From Gordonia prachuapensis (GTDB lineage Bacteria; Actinomycetota; Actinomycetes; Mycobacteriales; Mycobacteriaceae), in NCBI RefSeq assembly GCF_036350515.1, contig NZ_JAZDUE010000015.1, positions 81,417-145,416 of the forward strand: a stretch of DNA of 64,000 bases. The letters run 5' to 3'. The notes beneath the pieces were generated by a model. The model was not told the origin of the DNA. It ran no database searches and saw nothing but the letters and a program-made list of their open reading frames with translations. The stretch's first letter is position 1. Every line of letters starts with the position of its first letter. This document shows positions 51,753 through 60,098 of the stretch, in pieces. Position numbers and translations under genes: made by a program.

Positions 51753-52607
51753 GTGAAACGTGTTCTCGTTCGTGGCGCCGATCCGGATCGGTGGACGGGT
51801 CGAACAGCGATCGTGACCGGCGGCGGATCAGGCATCGGGGCTGCGCTCACCACTGCCCTCGTCGACGCGGGAGCCGATGTCGTCTGCACCGACATCGACG
51901 GCGAGGCCGCCGACCGAATCGCCAGGGGGCTCGCGAGCGGTCGCGGCACAGTGCGGGCGGCCCGGCTCGACGTGACCGATGGGGATGCGGTTCGCGCGCT
52001 CGTCGACGCCACGGTCGACCGTGCGGGGCGAATCGACCTCATGTTCAACAACGCGGGTTTCGCACTGGGCGGCAACACCGAGATGCTCAGCCCGGCGCAA
52101 TGGGACTCGATCATCGACGTGAACATCCGAGGTGTCGTGCACGGGGTCACCGCCGCCTACCCGCACATGATCCGCCAGCGGTCCGGGCACATCGTGAACA
52201 CCGCGTCCATGGCCGGTCTCACCGCTGCCGGTCTGCTCACGAGTTACGTCATGACCAAGCACGCCGTCGTCGGGCTGTCCCTGGCATTGCGCACCGAGGC
52301 GGCCGCCCACGGTGTCGGCGTCCTCGCGCTGTGCCCGGCGGCCGTCGAGACGCCGTTGCTCGACGGCCCGGGGGTCGGTGGCTTCAGCGGCCGGTCGTAT
52401 TACCTGTCCGGGCAGGGCGTGCGCGCCGCGTACCCCGCCGACCGCCTGGCGGCCGAGACCCTCGAGGCCATCGACCGCAACCGGCCGTTGCTCGTCGTCC
52501 CGGCGCAGGCCCGGATGGCCTGGCGGTTCTCCCGGCTCGCGCCCGGCGTGATGCAACATCTGGCGACCAAGTTCGTTGCGCAGCAGCGGCAGCGCCAGAA
52601 GCTCTGA
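51753..52607 (+). CDS. SDR family oxidoreductase
   Basis: A 284-residue short-chain dehydrogenase. Cofactor motif TGGGSGIGAAL (about 23-33), D-x-D after strand 2 (CTDIDGEA, favouring NAD), NNAGFALGG, catalytic Ser in NTASMAG and YVMTKHA for Tyr/Lys. The last 30 residues are basic and Gln/Arg-rich. GTG 51753 is the only fitting start. The substrate is unknown; the nearest neighbours do not define a pathway. Confidence 0.82.
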   Translation: MKRVLVRGADPDRWTGRTAIVTGGGSGIGAALTTALVDAGADVVCTDIDGEAADRIARGLASGRGTVRAARLDVTDGDAVRALVDATVDRAGRIDLMFNNAGFALGGNTEMLSPAQWDSIIDVNIRGVVHGVTAAYPHMIRQRSGHIVNTASMAGLTAAGLLTSYVMTKHAVVGLSLALRTEAAAHGVGVLALCPAAVETPLLDGPGVGGFSGRSYYLSGQGVRAAYPADRLAAETLEAIDRNRPLLVVPAQARMAWRFSRLAPGVMQHLATKFVAQQRQRQKL

Positions 52608-52628
52608 TCCCCGCCGCCGAAGTGCGGC

Positions 52629-53384
52629 TCAGTGAAGCTTACGGGCGAACAACGACCGCAACGCGTCGAAGTGCTCCTCGGTGGCCTCCGGATGAAAAGC
52701 GGCAGTGTCCGACATGGTGTATCCGTGTGGCGCACCGGGATACACAGTCGCGTGGTGAGTGACGCCGGAACTGGTCAACGCGTGCTCGAACATCGCGATC
52801 GCCTCGGGAGGCATCGTCGCGTCCCGGTCGGCGTGGATCGCCAGGATCTCGGCGCGAACCCTCGGCAGGCGCAGGTGGGGGCTGGCGGAATCGTCGGTCA
52901 CCAGCCCGCCGGTGTGGAACATGCCGATCGCGCCGACGACATCCGGTCGGGTGGCGGCCGCCAGCAGCGCCCATCGCCCGCCGGCGCAGTAACCGGTGGC
53001 GCCGACCGACCCGTCGGCGACATCGTCGAGTCCGCGCAGCGTGTCGAGGTAGCGCGACAGGTCGGCCTCGGCCAAGTCGTCGGTGAGGGCGTGGACCCGG
53101 GGCATCGCCTGCGCGAAGAACGGACGGCGGCTGTCCGGGTCGGTGAGGTCGAGGGTGGGCTCGAGTTCCGTTGCGGTGCCGTGACGGTAGAAGACGTTGG
53201 GCGCCAACACGACATACCCCCACGACGCGATCCGATCGGCCATCTCCTTGGTCCGGGGTCGTAGGCCGATGGCGTCGATGACGAACAGCACGCCCGGCAG
53301 CGGTCCGGAAACACCGTCCGGTCGGGTGAGATACGCGTCCGCGACGCCGTCGTCGGTGCGGATGTCGATCATCTCGTCGGGCAC
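52629..53384 (-). CDS. Dienelactone hydrolase family protein
   Basis: A 251-residue alpha/beta-hydrolase of the DLH family. The signature is the Cys-type nucleophile GATGYCAGGRWALLAA (Cys about 130), with Asp in AIHADRDATMPPEAI and His in YPGAPHGYTMSDTAAF, followed by RHFDAL-like EEHFDALRSLF. Cytosolic; role unknown beyond carboxylester or lactone cleavage. GTG 53384 has GAGGAGAGGA before it and starts PDEMIDIRTDDGVADAYL, so longer upstream readings are rejected. It lies 28 bp from ligD on the same strand. Confidence 0.85.
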   Translation of the reverse strand: MPDEMIDIRTDDGVADAYLTRPDGVSGPLPGVLFVIDAIGLRPRTKEMADRIASWGYVVLAPNVFYRHGTATELEPTLDLTDPDSRRPFFAQAMPRVHALTDDLAEADLSRYLDTLRGLDDVADGSVGATGYCAGGRWALLAAATRPDVVGAIGMFHTGGLVTDDSASPHLRLPRVRAEILAIHADRDATMPPEAIAMFEHALTSSGVTHHATVYPGAPHGYTMSDTAAFHPEATEEHFDALRSLFARKLH

Positions 53385-53412
53385 AGTGGTCCTCTCCTCG
53401 GATCGGCTTCTC

Positions 53413-55863
53413 TCACAGGTCACCTGGTAGTTTGTCCCGCCGGATTCCGCGCCAGCTCGGGTGACGCAGGTGGCCGGTGGTGGTCCAGTCCATGAATCGG
53501 ACCTCGCCGACGATCTTGGGCAACACCCAGATCGCGCTGGAAGCCACCGGCCGGTCCAGTTTGTCCACGAACGGGCATCGGTTGATCCGCAAGGACTCCA
53601 GTTCTTCGGCCAGCATGCGCAATTGGGCATCGGAGAAGCCGGTGCCCACCCGGCCGACGTAGCGCAGACCGGTTTCCTCGGGTAGTCCGAGCAACAGCGA
53701 TCCGATGGTGTTGGCGCGGTTCCCTCGCCCCGGGCGGTAGCCGCCGACCACCACCTCGATGTCACTCCAGTTCTTGTGCTTGAGCCATTGGGTGGTGCGG
53801 CGACCCTGCTGATACGTCGACGTCCGCCGCTTGGCGATGACGCCCTCGTACCCTTGCTCGCGGCTCTCCTCGACGGCCGCGCGGCCCGGACCCGACAACA
53901 GCGGCGGCACTTCGGCGTAGGCCGACCGCGACAGCAGGGGTGCGATCTCCTCGAGCACCTCGCGACGTTGCGACCACGGCCGTCGCAGCAGCGAGGTGCC
54001 GTTGAGGTACAGGACGTCGAAGATGTACAGCTTGAGGGTCAGGTCCTCCTCGGTGGCATTCCGCGCCGACAGCAGCGTGAAGTTGGTGCGACCGCTGGCG
54101 TCGAGGGCCACGACCTCGCCGTCGAGGACGACGTCGATGAGACCCAGATCGTCGGCGATGGAACGCAACTCGGGAAAATCCTTGGTCATGTCGATACCCG
54201 AGCGCGAGGTGAGTCGGAAGTTCCCGTCGATGGAGCGCAACAGGATTCGGTAGCCATCCCACTTACCCTCGAATGCCCAGTCGCGGCCGTCGAGGTTCTC
54301 GATCGACTCGTCGGTGGCCAGCATCGGCCGCGGATCGCGCAGGCTGTCCGGCAGGATCGGCCGCGGCTCGTCGCTCATCAAGTGCGCCAGCCAGTTCTTG
54401 TCACCGGTTCGGATCAGGGCGTAGCGCCCCTGGATTCGCTCCCCGTGGAGGCGGACGATGACCTCGTTGTCGCGCCACTTCTCCGTTTCATAGGTGCCGC
54501 GGTCCCAGATCTCGACGTGCCCGCCGCCGTATTCGCCTGCGGGGATGTCACCTTCGAAGTCGGCGTAGTCCATCGGGTGATCCTCGGTGTGCACCGCGAG
54601 CCGGTTCTGCCCCGGGTCGTCGGGCAGGTTCTTCGGCACCGCCCACGACACCAGCACGCCGTCGCGCTCGAGCCGGAAGTCGTAGTGCAACCGGCGGGCA
54701 TGATGCTCCTGGATCACGAAGATCGGGCCCTCGGAGGTGTTGCCGGACTCCTGGCGTTCGCGGTGTGCGTCGTCGCCGAACGGTTCGGGGGTCTTGCCGG
54801 CGTCGCGTTTGCGGCGATACTCGCCGAGGCTGACGACGGGGTCGGGAACAGGGGGATCGGCGGTTGCCTTGATGAGTTCCTGTGCGGTTGGGGGGCTCTC
54901 GGTGTTGGTTTTCTGGGGGGTGGCCCTTCGTGACGACCCTCCGCTAGCGCTCCGGGTCTCCTCAGGGATCGAACGGGTCAGGGGGACGTCGAGGTCCGCC
55001 AACAGGTCGCCCTCGGAGTCGACGCGGTCGAGCACCTCGTCGAACAGCAACTGTGCGATGTCGGGGTCGGAGAGTTCATCCCAGGTCCGCGGTGCCGCCA
55101 CCCACGGTTGCTCGCGGCCACGCATCGAATACGGCGCGAGCGTCGTCTTGGAGCCGCTGTTCTGACTCCAGTCGATGAACACCTTGTGGTCGCGAACCGA
55201 CTTCGCCATCGTCGCGGTGATGTCGTCGGGATGGGCGTTGGCGAGGCTCGTCGCGATCTGCTTGGCCACGGTGCGGGCGGCGTCGGGGGAGACCAGCCGG
55301 TCGAACCGCGCGTACAGGTGCATCCCCTTGCCGCCGCTCGTCACCGGGAACGCGGTCAGCCCGGCCGCGGCCAGCATGTCCCGGATCATCAGTGCGACCT
55401 CGGCGCACTGGGACAGCGGAACGCCCGGCCCGGGATCGAGATCGAGGACGAGACGATCGGCCTTGGGCGGACCCGAATCGGGTTCGGGCACCCGCCACTG
55501 CGGTGTGTGGAGCTCGAGCGCGGCCATCTGGCCGAACCACACCAGATCGGCACGCGACGACGCCAATGGATAGGTGATCACCCGCTTGCTGTGCTGCTCG
55601 CCGAATCGCTCGAGCCACTCCGGCGCGGACGACGGAAGGTCCTTCTCGAAGAACGGCATCGATTCGACACCGTTCGGCCACCGCTTGCGGGTGATCGGGC
55701 GACCGTCGAGATGCGGCAGCATCACGTCGGCGATCCGCGAGTAGTAGTCGATGACCTCGAATTTCCGTGTTCCGGTATCGGGGTAGAGCACCTTGTCGAG
55801 GTTGGTGATCGGGATACGACGCCCGTCGACGTCGAGGGTCTCACCACCGGCCATGACGACCAT
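53413..55863 (-). CDS. ligD: Multifunctional NHEJ ligase LigD (polymerase-phosphoesterase-ligase)
   Basis: An 816-residue three-domain enzyme in the mycobacterial order. Polymerase (about 5-290): LDVDGRRIPITNLDKVLYP, DLDPGPGV catalytic Asp pair and TSGGKGMHLY. Phosphoesterase (about 375-515): FVIQEHHARRLHYDFRLE, HTEDHPMDYADFEGDIPAGEYGGG. ATP-dependent ligase (about 520-816): FEGKWDGYRIL with the adenylated Lys near 534, DGEVVALD and a C-terminal OB domain. It fills gaps and seals double-strand breaks with Ku. Residues about 295-313, in the first linker, come from a dispersed repeat. Start may be ATG 55863 or 55854. It is divergent from ku. Confidence 0.93.
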   Translation of the reverse strand: MVVMAGGETLDVDGRRIPITNLDKVLYPDTGTRKFEVIDYYSRIADVMLPHLDGRPITRKRWPNGVESMPFFEKDLPSSAPEWLERFGEQHSKRVITYPLASSRADLVWFGQMAALELHTPQWRVPEPDSGPPKADRLVLDLDPGPGVPLSQCAEVALMIRDMLAAAGLTAFPVTSGGKGMHLYARFDRLVSPDAARTVAKQIATSLANAHPDDITATMAKSVRDHKVFIDWSQNSGSKTTLAPYSMRGREQPWVAAPRTWDELSDPDIAQLLFDEVLDRVDSEGDLLADLDVPLTRSIPEETRSASGGSSRRATPQKTNTESPPTAQELIKATADPPVPDPVVSLGEYRRKRDAGKTPEPFGDDAHRERQESGNTSEGPIFVIQEHHARRLHYDFRLERDGVLVSWAVPKNLPDDPGQNRLAVHTEDHPMDYADFEGDIPAGEYGGGHVEIWDRGTYETEKWRDNEVIVRLHGERIQGRYALIRTGDKNWLAHLMSDEPRPILPDSLRDPRPMLATDESIENLDGRDWAFEGKWDGYRILLRSIDGNFRLTSRSGIDMTKDFPELRSIADDLGLIDVVLDGEVVALDASGRTNFTLLSARNATEEDLTLKLYIFDVLYLNGTSLLRRPWSQRREVLEEIAPLLSRSAYAEVPPLLSGPGRAAVEESREQGYEGVIAKRRTSTYQQGRRTTQWLKHKNWSDIEVVVGGYRPGRGNRANTIGSLLLGLPEETGLRYVGRVGTGFSDAQLRMLAEELESLRINRCPFVDKLDRPVASSAIWVLPKIVGEVRFMDWTTTGHLRHPSWRGIRRDKLPGDL
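54924..54979. repeat. REP-like arm inside the ligD linker
   Basis: It begins CCCTTCGTGACG, passes CCTCCGC and GCTCCGGG, and ends CTCCTCAGGGATC. This is the same layout as the arms at 1079-1182 and 63654-63697, which are non-coding or at a gene end. On the ligD strand it reads SIPEETRSASGGSSRRATP between polymerase and phosphoesterase domains, in frame. Confidence 0.8.
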
Positions 55864-55929
55864 TGTCCACGCTCGATCGCCCGGTCGATCTCCCATTGAG
55901 CGCCGAGGTTTTCGCAAACGGGTGGCACA

Positions 55930-56889
55930 ATGAACCCCATGCGCTCGATCTGGAAGGGCGATCTTAGCTTTGGCCTGGTCAACGTGCCGGTCAAGGTGTA
56001 CTCGGCCACGGAAAGCCACGACCGGAAGTCGTATCAGGTCGACTCGAAGGACGGCACACGGATTCGGTATCGCCGCGTTCGGGAGGGCACCGACACCGAG
56101 GTCGACTACTCCGACATCGCCAATGCCTACGAAACCGACTCCGGTGAAACGGTGATCCTCACCAAAGAGGATCTGGCGACACTGCCCGTGCAGAAGAGCC
56201 CGGAGATCTCGATCCTCGAGTTCGTGCCGACCGAGCAGGTCGACCCGATCTACTTCGACAAGCCCTACTACCTCGAGCCGTCGTCGAAGTCTCCGAAGGC
56301 GTATGCGCTGCTCGCGCAGGCTCTGCAGAAGACCGAGCGGCTCGCCATCGCGCAGTTCACGTTGCGCAACCGCACACGGTTGGCGGCGCTGCGTGTCGTC
56401 GACGGCGTGATGACGTTACAGACGCTGCTGTGGCCCGACGAGGTGCGCGCCGCCGACTTCCCGTTCCTCGAGGAGGACACCGAGATCCGGCCGCAAGAGC
56501 TCGACATGGCGGCGTCACTCATCGAGACCATGGCCAAGGACTTCGACCCGTCGGAGTTCGAGGACCGCTATCAAAACGAGTTGTCGAAGCTCGTGGAGGC
56601 GAAAGCCGACGGTGCCGAGGCGTTCCCGGAGAGCGACGAGGAGCCCGAGGAAGACGAGGACTCGGAAGTCGCCGATCTGCTGGCCGCTCTGCGGGCGTCG
56701 GTGAAGGACAAGGATTCCTCGGACGGGTCGTCCAAGGACGACGACAAGTCCACGAAGAAGGCACCGGCCAAGAAGGCCGCAGCGAAGAAGTCGCCCGCCA
56801 AGAAGACTGCGGCGAAGAAGGCGCCCGCCAAAAAGGCCGCGGCAAAGAAGTCGACGGCGAAGAAATCGGCGGCCAAGAAGTCCGCCTGA
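55930..56889 (+). CDS. ku: Ku DNA end-binding protein with Lys-rich tail
   Basis: A 319-residue bacterial Ku homodimer protein. The core (about 4-250) has RSIWKGDLSFGLVNVPVKVYSATE, EVDYSDIANAYET, YYLEPSSKSPKAYALL and the LigD-contacting DFDPSEFEDRYQNEL region. A flexible acidic stretch then leads to a Lys/Ala tail (about 265-319) of KKxAAKK-type repeats, like histone H1, which in other actinobacterial Ku proteins adds DNA binding. ATG 55930 or 55939; the family start (RAIW-like) favours 55939. It is divergent from ligD with 66 bp between. Confidence 0.93.
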   Translation: MNPMRSIWKGDLSFGLVNVPVKVYSATESHDRKSYQVDSKDGTRIRYRRVREGTDTEVDYSDIANAYETDSGETVILTKEDLATLPVQKSPEISILEFVPTEQVDPIYFDKPYYLEPSSKSPKAYALLAQALQKTERLAIAQFTLRNRTRLAALRVVDGVMTLQTLLWPDEVRAADFPFLEEDTEIRPQELDMAASLIETMAKDFDPSEFEDRYQNELSKLVEAKADGAEAFPESDEEPEEDEDSEVADLLAALRASVKDKDSSDGSSKDDDKSTKKAPAKKAAAKKSPAKKTAAKKAPAKKAAAKKSTAKKSAAKKSA

Positions 56890-56962
56890 CGATTCCGGCA
56901 GTACTTCTTGCTCGTTGTCTTCGGGTCCTCCGATGGACGAATCAAGTGGTGGTGGTCGGGGG

Positions 56963-57006
56963 TTGACGGCTGCGCGAATCAGGTCTACTCTCGAACATAC
57001 GTTCGG
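56963..57006 (+). promoter_or_regulatory. Promoter with LexA (SOS) box
   Basis: TTGACG (56963-56968), 17 bp, then TACTCT (56986-56991) form a promoter. Overlapping its end is TCGAACATACGTTCGG (56991-57006), 11 of the 12 fixed bases of the mycobacterial LexA box TCGAAC-N4-GTTCGA. The HNH gene starts 26 bp downstream. Confidence 0.82.
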
Positions 57007-57031
57007 ATGAATGGTCTGCCGGGGGGTGACG

Positions 57032-58666
57032 ATGACCGAACACCATGACGACACCGATTCTGGCGCTGACTGCGCTGCGGACGAGGTGGACGGGTCGTTG
57101 TCGGAGGTTCCTGGTCTGCTCGCCGAGATGCATGCCCTGCTGGATCGGTTGGCCGGTGCGGATCTGTCGCGGTGCGCTGATGCCGAGTTGGTCGCGGTGG
57201 CCAAAGCCCAGGAACGGGCGATCAACCGGATGCTGTTTCAAGGGAACCGGCAGATGCTGGAGTTGTCGGATCGGGATGTGCCCCGCGCGATGGGGTTTCG
57301 CAGTTTCAGCAATTTCATGAACGCCGAACTGCGGGTGTCGCAGCCGCAGCGGCGGCGTGAGCAGATGACCGCGACGGCCCGCTTCGCCCAGCTCGACGGG
57401 CAACGCGGCGAGCCGAAGTATCCGACCCTTTCCGAGGCGTTCGCCGACGGCGAGGTGGGTCCGGCACATGTGGACACTGCCGTGGAATTCCTCGACGCCC
57501 TGCCGCACCGGTTGCCTCATGACCGTCAGGTGGCCGCCGAGGCCACCCTGTCGGGGTTGGCGCGCACCCACACCCCGGCCGAGATCACCACGTTGGGGCA
57601 GCGTTTGCTGGACCACCTGGACCCGGACGGGGAGTTGACCGACGACAGCGACCGCAAACGGCGCCGCAATCTGTGGGTCAACCGGGCCAACGCGCAACAG
57701 ATGTCGAAACTGACCGGCCATCTGGACCCGGAAACCCGCGCACTGTTGGACACGCTGTTGGCGGTGTGGGCCAAACCCGGACTCAACAACCCCGAGGATC
57801 CCGATTCGCCGAGCGGCGGTGAAGACGACGCCGACCCCGACGCCCTCACCGCGGCCGCCGGCCGCGATCATCGGTCCAAGGCCCAACGCAACCATGACGC
57901 GTTGGCGGCGCTGCTGCGGGCGGTGTTTCGCGACGGGCTGCTCGGTACTTCGCATCGTGGTCTGCCGGTGCAGTTGATCATCAAAGCCGATCTCAACGAC
58001 CTGATCCGCGAATCCGGGGTCGGGGTGACCGCGACCGGGTCGACGTTGCCGATCGACGAGGTGATCCGGCTGGCCGCCGATGCCCAGCAGTATCTGGCGG
58101 TGTTCGCCGATGCCACCGCGCTACCGCTGTATCTGGGGCGGGCCAAACGGTTGGCGTCGCAAGCGCAACGTCTGATGTCGTTCGCCCGCCCGGATGGGGA
58201 GGTGTGCTCGGCACCCGACTGTGATCAGCCGGCCACCCACGTCGAAATGCATCATGCGGTGGCCGATTTCGCCGACGGCGGGTTGACCGACATCACCGAC
58301 CTGGCCCCGGCGTGCCCGCGGCACAACCGGATGGTCGGCCCCAAACGCGGGCAGTTCACCACCGGCGTCTACGCCGACGGCCCCGATGCCGGACGCACCT
58401 GGTGGCGGCGCAACAGCGACCCGCACGCGCCACCCAACCCGCAGCGGGTCAACCGGCGCCCCGACATCGCCGCCATGTACCGCGACGAGCTCGAGCAGGT
58501 GCGTGCCCGCATCCACTCCGACACCGGGGAGCCACCCGAGACTCAGTCGCCACCCGGCGCACAGGCGCCGGGCCGCGATGCCCTGCACCTCACCGAGACG
58601 ATCCCACCACCGTTCTCGGTCGTTGAAGCACGCCTCGCACTGATGCTGTTCGAGAACTCTCGATGA
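57032..58666 (+). CDS. DUF222 HNH endonuclease protein (13E12 repeat family)
   Basis: A 544-residue protein. The N-terminal DUF222 helical domain (about 40-370) has RDVPRAMGFRSFSNFMNAELRVSQPQ and GEVGPAHVDTAVEFLDALP. The C-terminal HNH nuclease (about 388-430) has CSAPDCDQPATHVEMHHAVADFADGG then DLAPACPRHNRMV, giving two Cys, the HH pair, Cys and His-Asn. It ends in a disordered Pro-rich tail. These genes are abundant in actinobacteria. In mycobacteria several have LexA sites, as this one does, so induction on DNA damage is likely. It follows ku, giving a DNA-repair neighbourhood. ATG 57032 follows a GGGGGG stretch. Confidence 0.87.
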   Translation: MTEHHDDTDSGADCAADEVDGSLSEVPGLLAEMHALLDRLAGADLSRCADAELVAVAKAQERAINRMLFQGNRQMLELSDRDVPRAMGFRSFSNFMNAELRVSQPQRRREQMTATARFAQLDGQRGEPKYPTLSEAFADGEVGPAHVDTAVEFLDALPHRLPHDRQVAAEATLSGLARTHTPAEITTLGQRLLDHLDPDGELTDDSDRKRRRNLWVNRANAQQMSKLTGHLDPETRALLDTLLAVWAKPGLNNPEDPDSPSGGEDDADPDALTAAAGRDHRSKAQRNHDALAALLRAVFRDGLLGTSHRGLPVQLIIKADLNDLIRESGVGVTATGSTLPIDEVIRLAADAQQYLAVFADATALPLYLGRAKRLASQAQRLMSFARPDGEVCSAPDCDQPATHVEMHHAVADFADGGLTDITDLAPACPRHNRMVGPKRGQFTTGVYADGPDAGRTWWRRNSDPHAPPNPQRVNRRPDIAAMYRDELEQVRARIHSDTGEPPETQSPPGAQAPGRDALHLTETIPPPFSVVEARLALMLFENSR

Positions 58667-58774
58667 GGACCGGCGTCGACCACCGGTGATCGGTGCGTCG
58701 CGCATGACAGAGGTCACGGGTGCTGCTCGGAAAAGCAGTGGCCGCCTGACCCGGCGTTGGGCCAAGCTGGATAG

Positions 58775-60088
58775 GTGAGCACCCCGGTAGACGGCGGCAT
58801 CGAGACCCGCCTCCCCACAGCGCTGAAACCCTTCGCGCTGCGGCAATACCGGCTGCTCGTACTCGGACTGATACTGGCCATGTTCGCCGACGGTGTCTGG
58901 ACCGTCGGCGTGGTGTGGCAGGTCATCGAACTCGGCGGCGGTCCCGGACAACTCGCCGTGGTGACCGGCGTCGCCGCGGTGGGAATGGTCGTGTCCACGC
59001 TGGCCGGCGGCATCCTCGCCGACCGGGTCTCCCAGCGGCGCATAATGATCGGACTGGAGCTGGTGAAGCTCGTCGCCTTCGGGATCGTGGGTGTCGCCGG
59101 GATGCTGGGAGTGTTGTCGCTGCCGGTGCTGGTCGGGGCGTCCCTCGTCGGCGGCATCACGATGGGTATGTACTACCCGGCATACTCGGCGTTGCTGCCG
59201 AGCGTGGTGGAAGCTGCACAACTGCAGGCGGCCAACGGGATCGAGGGTTTCCTCCGTCCGGTGATCTTCCAGGCCATCGGCCCGATGGTGGCCGGCGGCG
59301 CCATCTCGATCGCCTCACCTGCCGCAGCCATCGTGCTGGCCGGCCTGGCGAGTGCGTCATCGGCGATGGCGTATGTGGCGATGGCGCCGGTCGCCGTGCG
59401 GCGCGACCTGACCGCCACCGCCGCGCATCCGGTGCGGTCGGTCGTCGCCGACCTGGTCGAGGGATTCGCCTACATGTGGCGGACGCCGTGGCTGTGGGCG
59501 ACCCTGTTCTTCTCGTGCATCCTCGTGCTTGCGGTGATGGGGCCGATCGAGGTGCTGGTGCCGTTCGCGCTGCAGGATCGCGCGGACGGCGGGGCCGGTG
59601 ATCACGCCCTGGTACTGGCCGGGTTCGGCATCGGAGCCGCCGCATCGTCGCTCGTCTTCGCGTCGATCCCGATGCCGCGCCGGTATCTGTCCCTGATGTT
59701 CGGCATCTGGACGTTCTCCAGCATTCCCTTGGTGATCATGGGTGTCGCCGACTCGACATGGATGTTCGTCGCCGCCGGCTTCCTGATGGGCGTGATGTTC
59801 GACGGACCGATGGTGCTGTGGGGGACGCTGTTGCAGCGTCGGGTGCCACCGGAGCTGCTGGGCCGGATCGCGAGCCTCGACTTCTTCGTCTCCGTTGCGC
59901 TGATGCCGGTGTCGATGGCGCTGGCCGCGCCGATCAGTCACGCCATCGGACTCACCGCCACCTTCCTTTTGGCCGGCCTGCTCCCGGTGCCCGTGGCGGT
60001 CGCCTTCTACCTCGCGGCACGACTGTGGCGCGACGAGATCGAACATCCACTGCGGCTGGAGATCAAAGAGGTGACCCCGCTCAGTTGA
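58775..60088 (+). CDS. MFS transporter (Tap-like efflux family)
   Basis: A 437-residue major facilitator protein with about twelve helices. It starts PTALKPFALRQYRLLVLGLILAMFADGVW, has GGILADRVSQRRIMIGLEL as the first cytoplasmic-loop motif, and MGMYYPAYSALLPSVVEAAQLQAANG, seen in Tap/MefA-type exporters. A long acidic-basic middle loop precedes VEGFAYMWRTPWLWATL. The substrate is unknown; members export macrolides, tetracycline or siderophores. GTG 58775 is the likely start. Tail-to-tail with the alkylsulfatase gene, 10 bp apart. Confidence 0.82.
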   Translation: MSTPVDGGIETRLPTALKPFALRQYRLLVLGLILAMFADGVWTVGVVWQVIELGGGPGQLAVVTGVAAVGMVVSTLAGGILADRVSQRRIMIGLELVKLVAFGIVGVAGMLGVLSLPVLVGASLVGGITMGMYYPAYSALLPSVVEAAQLQAANGIEGFLRPVIFQAIGPMVAGGAISIASPAAAIVLAGLASASSAMAYVAMAPVAVRRDLTATAAHPVRSVVADLVEGFAYMWRTPWLWATLFFSCILVLAVMGPIEVLVPFALQDRADGGAGDHALVLAGFGIGAAASSLVFASIPMPRRYLSLMFGIWTFSSIPLVIMGVADSTWMFVAAGFLMGVMFDGPMVLWGTLLQRRVPPELLGRIASLDFFVSVALMPVSMALAAPISHAIGLTATFLLAGLLPVPVAVAFYLAARLWRDEIEHPLRLEIKEVTPLS

Positions 60089-60098
60089 GCCTCTCCGC

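Noticed and set aside
51756..51769. TGAAACGTGTTCTC (about here) as a KstR site
   Set aside because: One fixed base mismatched and it lies at and after the GTG start codon of the SDR, within coding sequence.
57032..58666. Transposase or intein homing element
   Set aside because: DUF222-HNH proteins are ordinary multicopy actinobacterial genes; no inverted ends or target duplications flank this one.
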